Both the position numbers and the translations under genes were made by a program. 8,902 bases of DNA, from positions 1 to 8,902 of the forward strand of contig PLYG01000196.1 in NCBI GenBank assembly GCA_003153335.1. The letters run 5' to 3'. Source of the DNA: Betaproteobacteria bacterium. GTDB taxonomy: Bacteria > Pseudomonadota > Gammaproteobacteria > Burkholderiales > Casimicrobiaceae. Positions 1-6,429 of the stretch are shown here, one piece after another; position 1 is the stretch's first letter, and every line of letters begins with the position of its first letter. Below the pieces are notes generated by a model that worked only from the letters and a program-made list of their open reading frames with translations, was not told the DNA's origin and did not search any database.

Positions 1-48
1 CACCCACACGATTTCCTGAAGAGCCTAACCTTTATTGGGAGAATCAAA

Positions 49-534
49 ATGAAGATGTTGAGAAGAATTCTTGCCAGTATTGCGCTCGGTATTCTATGGA
101 TAAGTGCTGTTGCGCCTGCATCGGCGGCAGGACCGCGGGATATGTTCCTGGAAAGCGAAAGTCCGCTGAAATTATCGGAAACCGTCGATGCGATCAAGGC
201 GGAGGCGGGCGCCCTAGGCTGGGGCACGCTCGCAACGCACGACTTGGCCGGCATCGCGGCGAAAAAAGGATTCACCATTGCACCGATAATGATCTTGGAG
301 ACGTGCAACGCCAAATACAGCGTGGAACTGATCAACAAAGATGAAACGCGTTATGTTTCGTCGCTGCTGCCTTGCCGTGTGGCGATCTATGAAACCAGCA
401 CAGGCAAAGTCATCATCAGCCGTCTCAATACTACGGCCTTTGGTTCTATGATGGAGCCCGCAGTCGCTGATATTTTGAAAAAAGCTGGCGCCGAAATGGA
501 AGGGATCATCGAAAAGGTGCTGGCGAAGAAATAG
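49..534 (+). CDS. Exported DUF302 domain protein
   Basis: The 161-residue product starts with a typical Sec signal peptide: basic MKMLRR, a hydrophobic core over about residues 7-20, and a probable cleavage site after the ASA at residues 24-26. The mature protein is therefore likely periplasmic. Residues about 38-155 match the DUF302 fold by pattern: an amphipathic helix (KLSETVDAIKAEA), a CNAKY segment with Cys86, LLPCR with Cys109, a strand VAIYE, and a C-terminal helix containing MEPAVADILKKAG. DUF302 proteins have no settled biochemical role; some sit with thiol or stress functions. The ATG is supported by GGGAGA at 37-42, six bases upstream. Codon use is richer in A/T at third positions than the genes to its right. 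An intrinsic terminator follows closely, so it is probably transcribed separately from the downstream genes. Family assignment is fairly firm; function is unknown. Confidence 0.85.
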   Translation: MKMLRRILASIALGILWISAVAPASAAGPRDMFLESESPLKLSETVDAIKAEAGALGWGTLATHDLAGIAAKKGFTIAPIMILETCNAKYSVELINKDETRYVSSLLPCRVAIYETSTGKVIISRLNTTAFGSMMEPAVADILKKAGAEMEGIIEKVLAKK

Positions 535-563
535 GTCTTGTTCCTGGGTATCGAGTTTCAGGG

Positions 564-591
564 AAGGGTCGGCGAGTCCGACCCTTTTCTT
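564..591 (+). terminator. Rho-independent terminator after the DUF302 gene
   Basis: A 9-bp perfect stem, AAGGGTCGG (564-572) and CCGACCCTT (578-586), closes a 5-nt loop. The T-rich run TTTTCTT at 585-591 overlaps the 3' arm. It lies about 30 bases after the DUF302 stop codon, the expected place for an intrinsic terminator on the + strand. Confidence 0.85.
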
Positions 592-640
592 CAATAATCC
601 GACCGATTGTGGCCGGGTACTGCCTGTGGCACGGACAGAC

Positions 641-676
641 CTGAATGACAGCAATCGCTGCGAAGCTGTCATTCGG
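641..676. repeat. Long inverted repeat at the start of the decayed Bug gene
   Basis: The arms GAATGACAGC (643-652) and GCTGTCATTC (665-674) are perfect reverse complements. An outer C-G pair (641/676) and a U-G wobble (642/675) extend the stem to 12 bp around a 12-nt loop. There is no following T tract, so it is not an ordinary terminator. It could be a regulatory hairpin or the scar of a mobile element end. It covers the ATG at 645 that would begin the truncated Bug reading frame, which argues against that ATG being a genuine start. Confidence 0.55.
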
Positions 677-1112
677 CAATGACGTTGTGAGCGTCTCTTC
701 AGGGTCGTTTGCTGAGATGCTGGCCATCAACTCGCTCACGATCAATCCGAGCCTGCGCAGCGACCTGCCGTACGACACCCTCACGGCCGGCAGCCTGAAG
801 TTGCTGGCCGTGGCCGACCACCGGCGCAACAAGCAATTCCCGCAAGTGCAGACGCTCGACGAGACCATCAAGGGCCTGAGCTATGAAGGAATCTTCGGGT
901 TCATCGCGCCCGCGGGCCTGCCGCCCGAAACGCTGAAGGCCCTGCACGCCGACATTGTCAAGGTGCTTGCCGATCCGGGAATCCGCGAGCAGCTCGACCG
1001 CCAGTCCATGGATGTGATGGCCTCGTCACCGGCGGAGTTCGCGGCCGCCATTCGCAGTGAGATCGAGCACTGGAAACAGGCTGTAAAGGAGTCCGGTGCC
1101 CGTCTCGGCTAA
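645..1112 (+). pseudogene. Decayed Bug/TctC solute-binding protein gene
   Basis: The open frame encodes 155 residues, but only the part from about 717 resembles the Bug (TctC, tripartite tricarboxylate transporter receptor) family. Residues 25-46 contain INPSLRSDLPYDTL, which belongs near residue 100 of a normal precursor of about 320 residues. The next residues, AGSLKLLAV, belong near residue 210. The C-terminal third follows in good order: the FIAPAGLPPETLKALH segment, LADPGIREQL, and a terminal EIEHWKQAVKESG helix. So the signal peptide and first lobe are missing, and about 100 internal residues were deleted without breaking the frame, near 780-788. Residues 1-24 show no family similarity, there is no ribosome binding site before 645, and that ATG lies in a hairpin. 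A product could not form the two-lobed binding cleft or be exported. Family identity is firm; calling it a pseudogene rests on comparison with the intact paralogue downstream. Confidence 0.82.
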
Positions 1113-1163
1113 TTCGTCCGTCGCCGCTTGCGCCCATGCGCCAAAAGTCCGGATGCCCTGGCC

Positions 1164-1191
1164 GCCATCAACGACGTATTGATGGCATAAT
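1164..1191 (+). promoter_or_regulatory. 8-bp dyad with adjoining -10-like box upstream of the Bug gene
   Basis: GCCATCAA (1164-1171) and TTGATGGC (1179-1186) form a perfect inverted repeat with a 7-base spacer. CATAAT (1186-1191) directly abuts it and matches the sigma-70 -10 consensus at five of six positions, though no good -35 box is seen 17 bp upstream. An alternative is TTGATG (1179-1184) acting as a -35 box with CAATAT (1203-1208) as a poor -10 box, 18 bp apart. In either case the dyad would overlap promoter elements of the Bug gene starting at 1265, which fits a repressor or activator site. It could instead form a weak hairpin ending the upstream remnant, but a T tract is lacking. Confidence 0.4.
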
Positions 1192-1264
1192 TTCCGCGGA
1201 GACAATATGTTGGTGCCTGAGCCGCGTTGAATGCGGGCCCCCTTCACGATGAAAGTCGATTGAG

Positions 1265-2230
1265 ATGAGAAGACTTGTCGCAGCGATCGCATTGATGATG
1301 TTCGCCGGCATCGCAGGGGTGCAAGCGCAATCCTATCCCTCGCGTCCCATTACGTTGGTCGTCCCTTTCCCGCCTGGCGGATCGACAGATGTGGCCGCGC
1401 GCATTATGGGGGAGCGGATGCGGCAGGCGCTCGGGCAGCCCGTCGTCATCGAGAATGTCGGGGGCGCCGGCGGCAGCATCGGGGTCGGGCGCGTCGCGCG
1501 GGCCGCGCCCGACGGCTACACGATCGACATCGGACAGTGGGATACGCATGTCGCCAACGGCGTGGTCTACCCGCTGACCTACGACCTGCAGAAGGATTTC
1601 GAGCCGGTCGGCCTGCTTTCCATCAATCCGCAATTGATCCTCGGCCGGAAGGCGTTGCCAGCCGATGACCTGAAGGGACTCGTTGCCTGGATGAAGGCGA
1701 ACCCGGGGAAAGCGACGCTGGCCAACCAGAATGCGTCGGCACAAACCGTTGGTGTCCTGATGCAGCAGTTGACCGGCACGAACCTGCTGATGGTGCCTTA
1801 CCGGGGCGCCGGCCCTGCCATGCAGGATGTCGTCGCCGGCCACATCGACCTGATCGTCGTCCAGGCGGCGGCTGCCCTGCCGCAGGTGCGGGCAGGCACG
1901 ATCAAGCCGTTCGCGAACTTGTCTGCAAGCCGCTCCCCGGTGGTGCCCACGATTCCGAGCGTGGATGAGGGTGGCGTGCCGGGACTCTACGTCTCCGGCT
2001 GGTTCGGGTTTTTCGCCCCGAAGGGCACCCCGAAGGATGTCGTGGCAAAGCTCAATACCGCGATGGCACAGGCGCTCGCGGACCCGGCAGTAAAGGCGAG
2101 GTTTTCCGACCTGGGGCTGGATATCGCATCGAGCGCGCAGCAGACGCCGGAAGGGCTCGCCGCATACCACAAGGCCGAGATCGAGAAATGGTGGCCGATC
2201 ATCAAGGCCGCCGGCATCAAGTCGGAATGA
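1265..2230 (+). CDS. Bug/TctC family tripartite tricarboxylate transporter receptor
   Basis: This is a 321-residue periplasmic solute-binding protein of full family length. Residues 1-21 are a signal peptide with cleavage expected after VQA. The mature start, SYPSRPITLVVPFPPGGSTD (23-42), is the hallmark of the family, with the PFPPGGSTD loop contributing to the carboxylate-binding cleft. Further family landmarks are LGQPVVIENVGGAGG (56-70), APDGYT (81-86), VPYRGAGPAMQDVVAGHID (177-195) and the C-terminal EIEKWWPIIKAAGIK helix. Family members bind small organic acids or similar solutes and hand them to TctAB-type permeases or act as sensors; the ligand cannot be read from sequence. No tctA or tctB gene is nearby, so it is an orphan receptor. 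The Shine-Dalgarno before ATG 1265 is weak, but no earlier in-frame start fits the signal peptide. A four-codon frame (1249-1263) ends one base before the start. Confidence 0.93.
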   Translation: MRRLVAAIALMMFAGIAGVQAQSYPSRPITLVVPFPPGGSTDVAARIMGERMRQALGQPVVIENVGGAGGSIGVGRVARAAPDGYTIDIGQWDTHVANGVVYPLTYDLQKDFEPVGLLSINPQLILGRKALPADDLKGLVAWMKANPGKATLANQNASAQTVGVLMQQLTGTNLLMVPYRGAGPAMQDVVAGHIDLIVVQAAAALPQVRAGTIKPFANLSASRSPVVPTIPSVDEGGVPGLYVSGWFGFFAPKGTPKDVVAKLNTAMAQALADPAVKARFSDLGLDIASSAQQTPEGLAAYHKAEIEKWWPIIKAAGIKSE

Positions 2231-2371
2231 ATCCGGAGGTTCAGCGTCACGCCCCTTGGCGGCAACCACCTCCCGAGGTCCGGCCCCAAGACCAGGAACT
2301 CGGACGTCGTCGTATCCGTTGCATCCATTCCGATCCTTCGAAGTCTCGGTTCACGCATAGGCACACCCACC

Positions 2372-4930
2372 ATGTCCGCTAGCACGCCGCCCCAAGACGT
2401 CGACGAACTCGAAGCGTTGCTCAGATTCGTCGCTCAAGCCGCGATCGATAACGCGCCCACCGACCTTTTCCTGCGCTCGTTTCAGGCGACGGCTGAAGCG
2501 ATGGCCCCGGCGATGTTCGGCCAAATCGACGACCCGTCAGCTCGCCGCGCGGCGATCGGGCAGTTTGGACGCGTTTTCTGGAGCACGATGCCCAAGCCGC
2601 AGCGGGATTGGCGTGCTGAGCCATTGCCCAAACCGGAGCGCAATGCCTCGTGTCCCTGCGGCTCGGGAAAGAAATACAAGCAATGCTGCCAGCCGTACGA
2701 GGCGCCGGCGGAAATGCTGATGCCCAGGTTGAACATGCTCAAATTCGTGCTTGATCTTTGGCCTGAAGGGAAGTTGCGCGAAATTCCCCTGCGGCGGCTC
2801 GATCCCGAGGCGCTGGCCGACACCGCGAATCAGTGGCTGAAAGAGGGCGATGGCGAGCGCGGCATCGTTTTGCTTGAGCGGTTGTTCGACGATCCCGCGA
2901 ATCTCGATGAGCGCCACATTTCGTGCTTCGATGCGCTTTGCGACGCGTACCTCGAGGCCGGAATGCAGGCGGAGCGCGAGACGTTCGTCGTGCGGATTGC
3001 CCTGCATCGCAACAAGCCTCTGGCGAGCACAGCCCTGCAGCGGGCGACGGTCCTTGCAACAGACGAGGGCGACTACAAGACTGCATGGGAGCGGTTCGGC
3101 CAGGCGCTGCGGCTTACGCCGGACGCGCCATCGCTGGCGCATCTCGAAGTCCTCGTGCTCAGGTCGGAAGGGCGGCCCGACGAGGCAAAGGCGAGGGCGA
3201 AGGTCTGGGCCTCGCGCCTGCGCCGGATGGACCGGCCGGAATATGAGGACCTGATCGAATTCCTTGAACAGATGGCCGAGGACCCCGACCGGGCAATGCT
3301 CAAGCTGGCCGAGAGCAGCCGGCTGGAAGGCGACGAATGGAGCGAGCTGCTCGACGCGGCGCCCGAAGTCGAACTGTTGTACAGGATCGAGCACAACCCG
3401 ATGCGCGACGAACCCTACGGCCCCGGACGCATCGCCATCGCCATGACGCCGCTGCCCGCGCTCGCACGCGTCGAACGCGAATGGCGCGACCGGTTTTTCG
3501 TGCAGAAGCCCAGTCTGGTCGATCTCTATGGAGACGCCGCCGGTGCCTGCGAGGATTTCGCGGCCGTTGCGGAATTCATGCGCGCCACTCCCGCCGCATG
3601 GCAGAGCTTCGAGATACTCGATGACCTCGTCCTGATCGCGCGGGACTGGTTCGACGACGACCACGAGTGGTTCGACGAGAACGCCGTGCTGCTGGACCTC
3701 ACCGATCGTGCGGTAGAACTGCTCGAAATGTGCGTGGCAGGCGCTGGCGAGGGAAAGGCAGTCATCGCGTGGGGGGTGCTGCAAAACCGCCCGCCACTCC
3801 GTCTGGTTGCCCAGCGCATCGACGCGTTGCTCGATGCAGTGGTCGACGACGAAGACGATCTCGAGATCGTCGACTTGCAGGAATGGATGCTGGAATTGAA
3901 TCCGCACGACAATCATGGATATCGCAATCCCGTGATGCAGGAATACCTGCTCGCGGGAGAGTGGCAACGCGCAATCGCGCTGGCGCAGCGCTATCCGGAG
4001 GACGTCGGCGATATGCCTTTCGACCTGGCGCTGGCGCTCTTCCAGTCGGGGCGCAAGGAGGAGGCGGCGGCGACCTGGGGCCGCGGCGCGGAGAGCACTC
4101 CGGTCATTGCTGCGACGTTGCTGGCCAGGAACCCGAAGCCGCCTGAACTTGACGGCTATGATGACGAATCCGGCGACTACGGCAACGAATACGAAGTCCT
4201 GGGCGGGCCCGAGCACGCCTGGCGCTATCGCACGCTGATGCTGGAGGCCTGGACTACATCCGGTGCGCTCGCCTGGGCGAAGACGTTACCCCGCGTCTCG
4301 GCACCGAAACCAAGGAAATCTCCGATCGGGCGAACCGAAAAGAAGGGACAGGCGCCGCCAGCCGGCCAGCCGCTACCCGACTTTTCCACGATGCTGGATG
4401 AAACGGCATTGCTGCACCAATTGGCCGGACACGGCTTCGCGACAGTCCCAGTGCACGGGATGCTGACCGCCGTGACGATGTCGCCACGCACGATGATGCC
4501 GGGCCAGTGGCTGAACATCGCGTTGGCGTTCCGAAAGGACCCGCCCACGGGCGGGATCGATGAACTTAATGTGGCGATCCAGCCATTGATGGGGCTCTAC
4601 AACTGCATCAACTCCGCGTTACGCATGAAGCGCGGCGAAGGTTACGTGCCGTCGCCTGAGTTGCCGACAGCCGAGCCGGCGCAAGCGACCGAATGGGCGC
4701 GCGGCTTCATGCGCATCGTCGAACTGGGCCGCGCTGCTTGGCGTGAGAAGACGACTACGCCGCAAGGCAAGGCGGCATTCACCGCGATCGAGCGCGCTGC
4801 CGCCGGAATGGTGTCCGACGACCGCCTGCGCCAGGAACTGGCTGCGCTGGGCCTGGCCAAACAGTTGTCTCAGGGCGCGACCTGGCACGACGTGCTGGCT
4901 GCCGCGACGCGGGCGCTGGCCGCATCATAG
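2372..4930 (+). CDS. Large SEC-C / TPR-like / UPF0149-like protein
   Basis: This 852-residue protein has no signal peptide or membrane segment and is probably cytoplasmic. After a helical N-terminus, residues 94-106 read CPCGSGKKYKQCC, a complete SEC-C motif that binds zinc in SecA, YecA and relatives (C94, C96, C105, C106). Residues about 140-330 and 510-600 are acidic, Ala/Leu-rich paired helices resembling degenerate TPRs, for example EWQRAIALAQRYPEDVGDMP and LALALFQSGRKEEAAATWGR. A basic, proline-rich linker lies near residues 640-670. Residues about 672-800 resemble the UPF0149 (YecA/YgfB) domain: VHGMLTAVTMSP (H695), GQWLNIAL, LYNCINSAL (Y743, N744) and EWARGFMR (W775). YecA has UPF0149 first and SEC-C last; here the order is reversed and TPR-like helices lie between. 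The SEC-C call is firm, the UPF0149 call is a pattern judgement, and the function is unknown. The ATG lacks a strong Shine-Dalgarno. Confidence 0.85.
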   Translation: MSASTPPQDVDELEALLRFVAQAAIDNAPTDLFLRSFQATAEAMAPAMFGQIDDPSARRAAIGQFGRVFWSTMPKPQRDWRAEPLPKPERNASCPCGSGKKYKQCCQPYEAPAEMLMPRLNMLKFVLDLWPEGKLREIPLRRLDPEALADTANQWLKEGDGERGIVLLERLFDDPANLDERHISCFDALCDAYLEAGMQAERETFVVRIALHRNKPLASTALQRATVLATDEGDYKTAWERFGQALRLTPDAPSLAHLEVLVLRSEGRPDEAKARAKVWASRLRRMDRPEYEDLIEFLEQMAEDPDRAMLKLAESSRLEGDEWSELLDAAPEVELLYRIEHNPMRDEPYGPGRIAIAMTPLPALARVEREWRDRFFVQKPSLVDLYGDAAGACEDFAAVAEFMRATPAAWQSFEILDDLVLIARDWFDDDHEWFDENAVLLDLTDRAVELLEMCVAGAGEGKAVIAWGVLQNRPPLRLVAQRIDALLDAVVDDEDDLEIVDLQEWMLELNPHDNHGYRNPVMQEYLLAGEWQRAIALAQRYPEDVGDMPFDLALALFQSGRKEEAAATWGRGAESTPVIAATLLARNPKPPELDGYDDESGDYGNEYEVLGGPEHAWRYRTLMLEAWTTSGALAWAKTLPRVSAPKPRKSPIGRTEKKGQAPPAGQPLPDFSTMLDETALLHQLAGHGFATVPVHGMLTAVTMSPRTMMPGQWLNIALAFRKDPPTGGIDELNVAIQPLMGLYNCINSALRMKRGEGYVPSPELPTAEPAQATEWARGFMRIVELGRAAWREKTTTPQGKAAFTAIERAAAGMVSDDRLRQELAALGLAKQLSQGATWHDVLAAATRALAAS

Positions 4931-5025
4931 CGGCGGGCGTCAGGCTGTGCTGATTGGCGAAGGCCCGAAAATCTTCTTCTATGATGATGACGGTCAGGCG
5001 CCTCGGGTTGCGTTTGGTTAATCCC

Positions 5026-5439
5026 TCAAAGAAAAGCTCCGGCAGACAAGTGAAATTGGACCGCCAGCTTTTTCGCCAGCGCCCTGCTGATCTCGCGGCG
5101 TCCGCCAAGGATGTCGCTGATCGTGCCTTGCGAGGCAATTCCGGCCAGATCGGTCTGCCTCAACCCATGTTCGGCCATCAGGTAGCGCAACACCTCGCGT
5201 GGCTCGGCTTCCGCCATGGGCGCTTGACGCTTCTCGTAGGCGTGGATCAATTCGCCGAGCGCTTCGACTAGCCCGGCCAGCGGATGCGCCTCGTTCGCGC
5301 CGCCGGCATCGAGCAAATTGTTCAAGTGTTCGATAGCCGCTGCGTAATCCGCTTTTCTTGCGATCGGCTTGAGCGGTACCAGTTCGCACAGAGCTTTGTA
5401 GCGTTTGGTAATTTTGTCGATCTCGATAGCTCCCATCAT
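5026..5439 (-). CDS. higA: HigA antitoxin, XRE-type DNA-binding
   Basis: The 137-residue product is the antitoxin of a HigBA type II toxin-antitoxin pair. Residues about 1-75 form the helical toxin-contacting part, including the DYAAAIEHLNNLLD and HPLAGLVEALGELIHAYEK helices typical of COG5499-type HigA. Residues 81-135 are a Cro/C1 helix-turn-helix: REVLRYLMAEHGLRQTDLAG followed by the recognition segment SQGTISDILGGRREIS. HigA neutralises HigB by direct binding and represses the operon. Its ATG (5439-5437) overlaps the higB stop codon in ATGA, so translation is probably coupled. A second ATG follows immediately, and either may be used. The frame is intact to its natural C-terminus. Toxin first and antitoxin second is the usual hig order. 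Confidence 0.92.
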   Translation of the reverse strand: MMGAIEIDKITKRYKALCELVPLKPIARKADYAAAIEHLNNLLDAGGANEAHPLAGLVEALGELIHAYEKRQAPMAEAEPREVLRYLMAEHGLRQTDLAGIASQGTISDILGGRREISRALAKKLAVQFHLSAGAFL

Positions 5440-5717
5440 GGTCTCCAGTAGTCGTATTCGGCGTGGGTCATGACCGCGCGTACATATAGCGTTTGTGTAT
5501 TGAAATGGATCGCGGCGATCAGCCTGTAGCGATTTCCGGCGATGTTGAACACGAAATAGTCACCGACCTTGTCGACCGAATTGAACACGCGCTTCAGGCC
5601 AGAGAAGCCGTCAAAGGTGCTCCGCTCGATCGGCTTGCGCCACGCTTGCAAGGGCTCGTCAGCCTCGCGCTGCCGTGTCGCGAAGTCCCGCAAAGCCTTG
5701 TTGCTGATCAGGCGCAT
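5436..5717 (-). CDS. higB: HigB toxin, mRNA interferase
   Basis: From the start chosen here the product has 93 residues and matches HigB of the RelE superfamily throughout: MRLISNKALRDF, EPLQAWRKPIERS, F35DGF, VGDYFVFNIAGNRYRLIAAI (51-70) and the C-terminal YVRAVMTHAEYDYW. HigB toxins cleave mRNA on the translating ribosome; the Arg65 region and His85 to Tyr88 are where conserved functional residues fall in this family. The frame is open upstream to an ATG at 5735, but that adds six residues absent from the family and would lie inside the palindrome, so the ATG at 5717 is preferred. There is no clear Shine-Dalgarno before 5717; a short or leaderless transcript would explain that. It overlaps higA by four bases. 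Confidence 0.92.
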   Translation of the reverse strand: MRLISNKALRDFATRQREADEPLQAWRKPIERSTFDGFSGLKRVFNSVDKVGDYFVFNIAGNRYRLIAAIHFNTQTLYVRAVMTHAEYDYWRP

Positions 5718-5725
5718 CCAGGCAT

Positions 5726-5753
5726 AGTATCGCAAAACGCGATACGATGTCGA
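5726..5753 (-). promoter_or_regulatory. Putative higBA promoter and HigA operator
   Basis: GTATCGC (5727-5733) and GCGATAC (5739-5745) form a perfect 7-bp inverted repeat with a 5-base spacer, just upstream of the preferred higB start. HigA proteins typically bind such dyads to repress their own operon. On the minus strand TCGACA (revcomp of 5748-5753, five of six to the -35 consensus) and GATACT (revcomp of 5726-5731, four of six to the -10) are 16 bp apart, and the palindrome fills the spacer and part of the -10. Transcription would begin around 5718-5720, one to three bases before the higB ATG. The dyad is plain in the sequence; the promoter boxes are inference. Confidence 0.55.
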
Positions 5754-6159
5754 ACATCACCCGGCGTTCGCGTGCGCGCAAGGCTTCGTCGCGCACGCCG
5801 CCATCGCCACGCAGCAGCGAATTGGGGAAGTTGCGATAGCAATGGGTCAGCACGTCGCCCGGGCGCAGGCGCACCAGCATTTCCCGGCGCGTCGGCGGCG
5901 GATGATCGATATGCGCCATCAGCGGCAGGTCCAGTTCCTCGGCCACCTCGAGCGCCATGTCGAGCGGCGCGATGCCCGAGGAACCGCCGGCGCCGCGGCC
6001 CACACGCACCTTGATGCCGACGATCAGATCCTGATGCTCGCGCCCGACGTGCACACACTCGTGCAAGTCCAGGAGGCGCAGGTCGGATGCTTCGCCCACC
6101 ATCACGGTGTGGCTGAAGGCGAAGATGCCGGCGAACGAGACGTTGAGAAAGGCGAGGTT
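5746..6159 (-). pseudogene. Internal fragment of an amidohydrolase (COG3964-like)
   Basis: This 138-codon frame lacks both ends of a metal-dependent amidohydrolase/deacetylase of the dihydroorotase-like group. It begins at NLAFLNVSFAGIFAFSHTVM and continues through VGEASDLRLLD, DLIVGIKVRVGRGAGGSSGI (the usual metal-bridging lysine region), LDMALEVAEELDLPLMAHID (metal-ligand His), RLRPGDVLTHCY (second metal-ligand His) and RERRVMFDI. A normal protein of about 380 residues would have roughly 110 residues before this and 130 after, including the HxH metal site near the start and the late catalytic Asp. Similarity stops exactly where the higBA palindrome begins (5745). At the other side the frame runs without a start codon into an AbrB-type gene in a different frame. 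A GTG at 6105 could start a truncated product, but nothing supports its use. The fragment is almost certainly non-functional. Confidence 0.82.
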
Positions 6160-6331
6160 TGCCGAACATGGCCTTCAATGCCGTTACAGACCGGGTAGCA
6201 GCGATGAACTCGTAACGCCCTGCGGTGATCTCGACGAATTCGACGCGGTCGCCCGCGTTCACGCCCAACGCCGCCCGCACCGCGGCTGGGACTGTGATCT
6301 GGCCTTTGCTGGTAAGGGTGGCGGTGGTCAT
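6155..6331 (-). pseudogene. AbrB/MazE-family antitoxin, 3'-truncated
   Basis: From ATG 6331 the first 59 codons encode a typical AbrB/SpoVT DNA-binding domain: MTTATLTSKGQITVPAAVRA, LGVNAGDRVEF and the tail AATRSVTALKAMFGKP. Such proteins are swapped-hairpin dimers that serve as antitoxins, usually for a PIN-domain toxin encoded just downstream. Normal relatives continue about 20 residues past FGKP with the toxin-binding tail. Here the sequence passes at about 6155-6159 into the amidohydrolase fragment in the wrong frame. The frame stays open to 5708, so an expressed protein would carry a meaningless Arg/Ala-rich tail of about 148 residues running into the higB start. No toxin gene follows. 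The DNA-binding domain itself looks intact and might still bind DNA. There is no clear ribosome binding site. Upstream in-frame codons to 6433 are open but unrelated to the family. Confidence 0.75.
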
Positions 6332-6429
6332 GGTGATGGATGAACAGTAGGCAATGCCGCCCCTGGCGCGCTTGTGTTCTCCGGTGTCGCGAGTGGCGAC
6401 TCCGCATTCACCCAATGCCCACACGTTCG

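Noticed and set aside
1249..1263. Four-codon leader frame (MKVD) before the Bug gene
   Set aside because: It is too short to judge, has no own ribosome binding site, and lacks any attenuator-like structure.
1244..2269. 341-codon open frame on the minus strand
   Set aside because: It is antisense to the intact Bug gene, whose family motifs settle the coding strand; its composition is typical of a shadow frame.
2537..4216. 559-codon open frame on the minus strand
   Set aside because: It lies wholly opposite the SEC-C gene, is rich in Arg/His/Gln as expected of an antisense frame in GC-rich DNA, and has no recognisable domain.
5010..5409. GCGTTTGGT at 5010-5018 and 5401-5409 as a target-site duplication around higA
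   Set aside because: The second copy is inside the higA coding sequence and does not bracket the module; a 9-bp match is plausibly chance.
6386..6400. Hairpin GTCGC-GAGTG-GCGAC after the FKBP gene as a terminator
   Set aside because: The stem is only 5 bp and no T tract follows on the transcribed strand.
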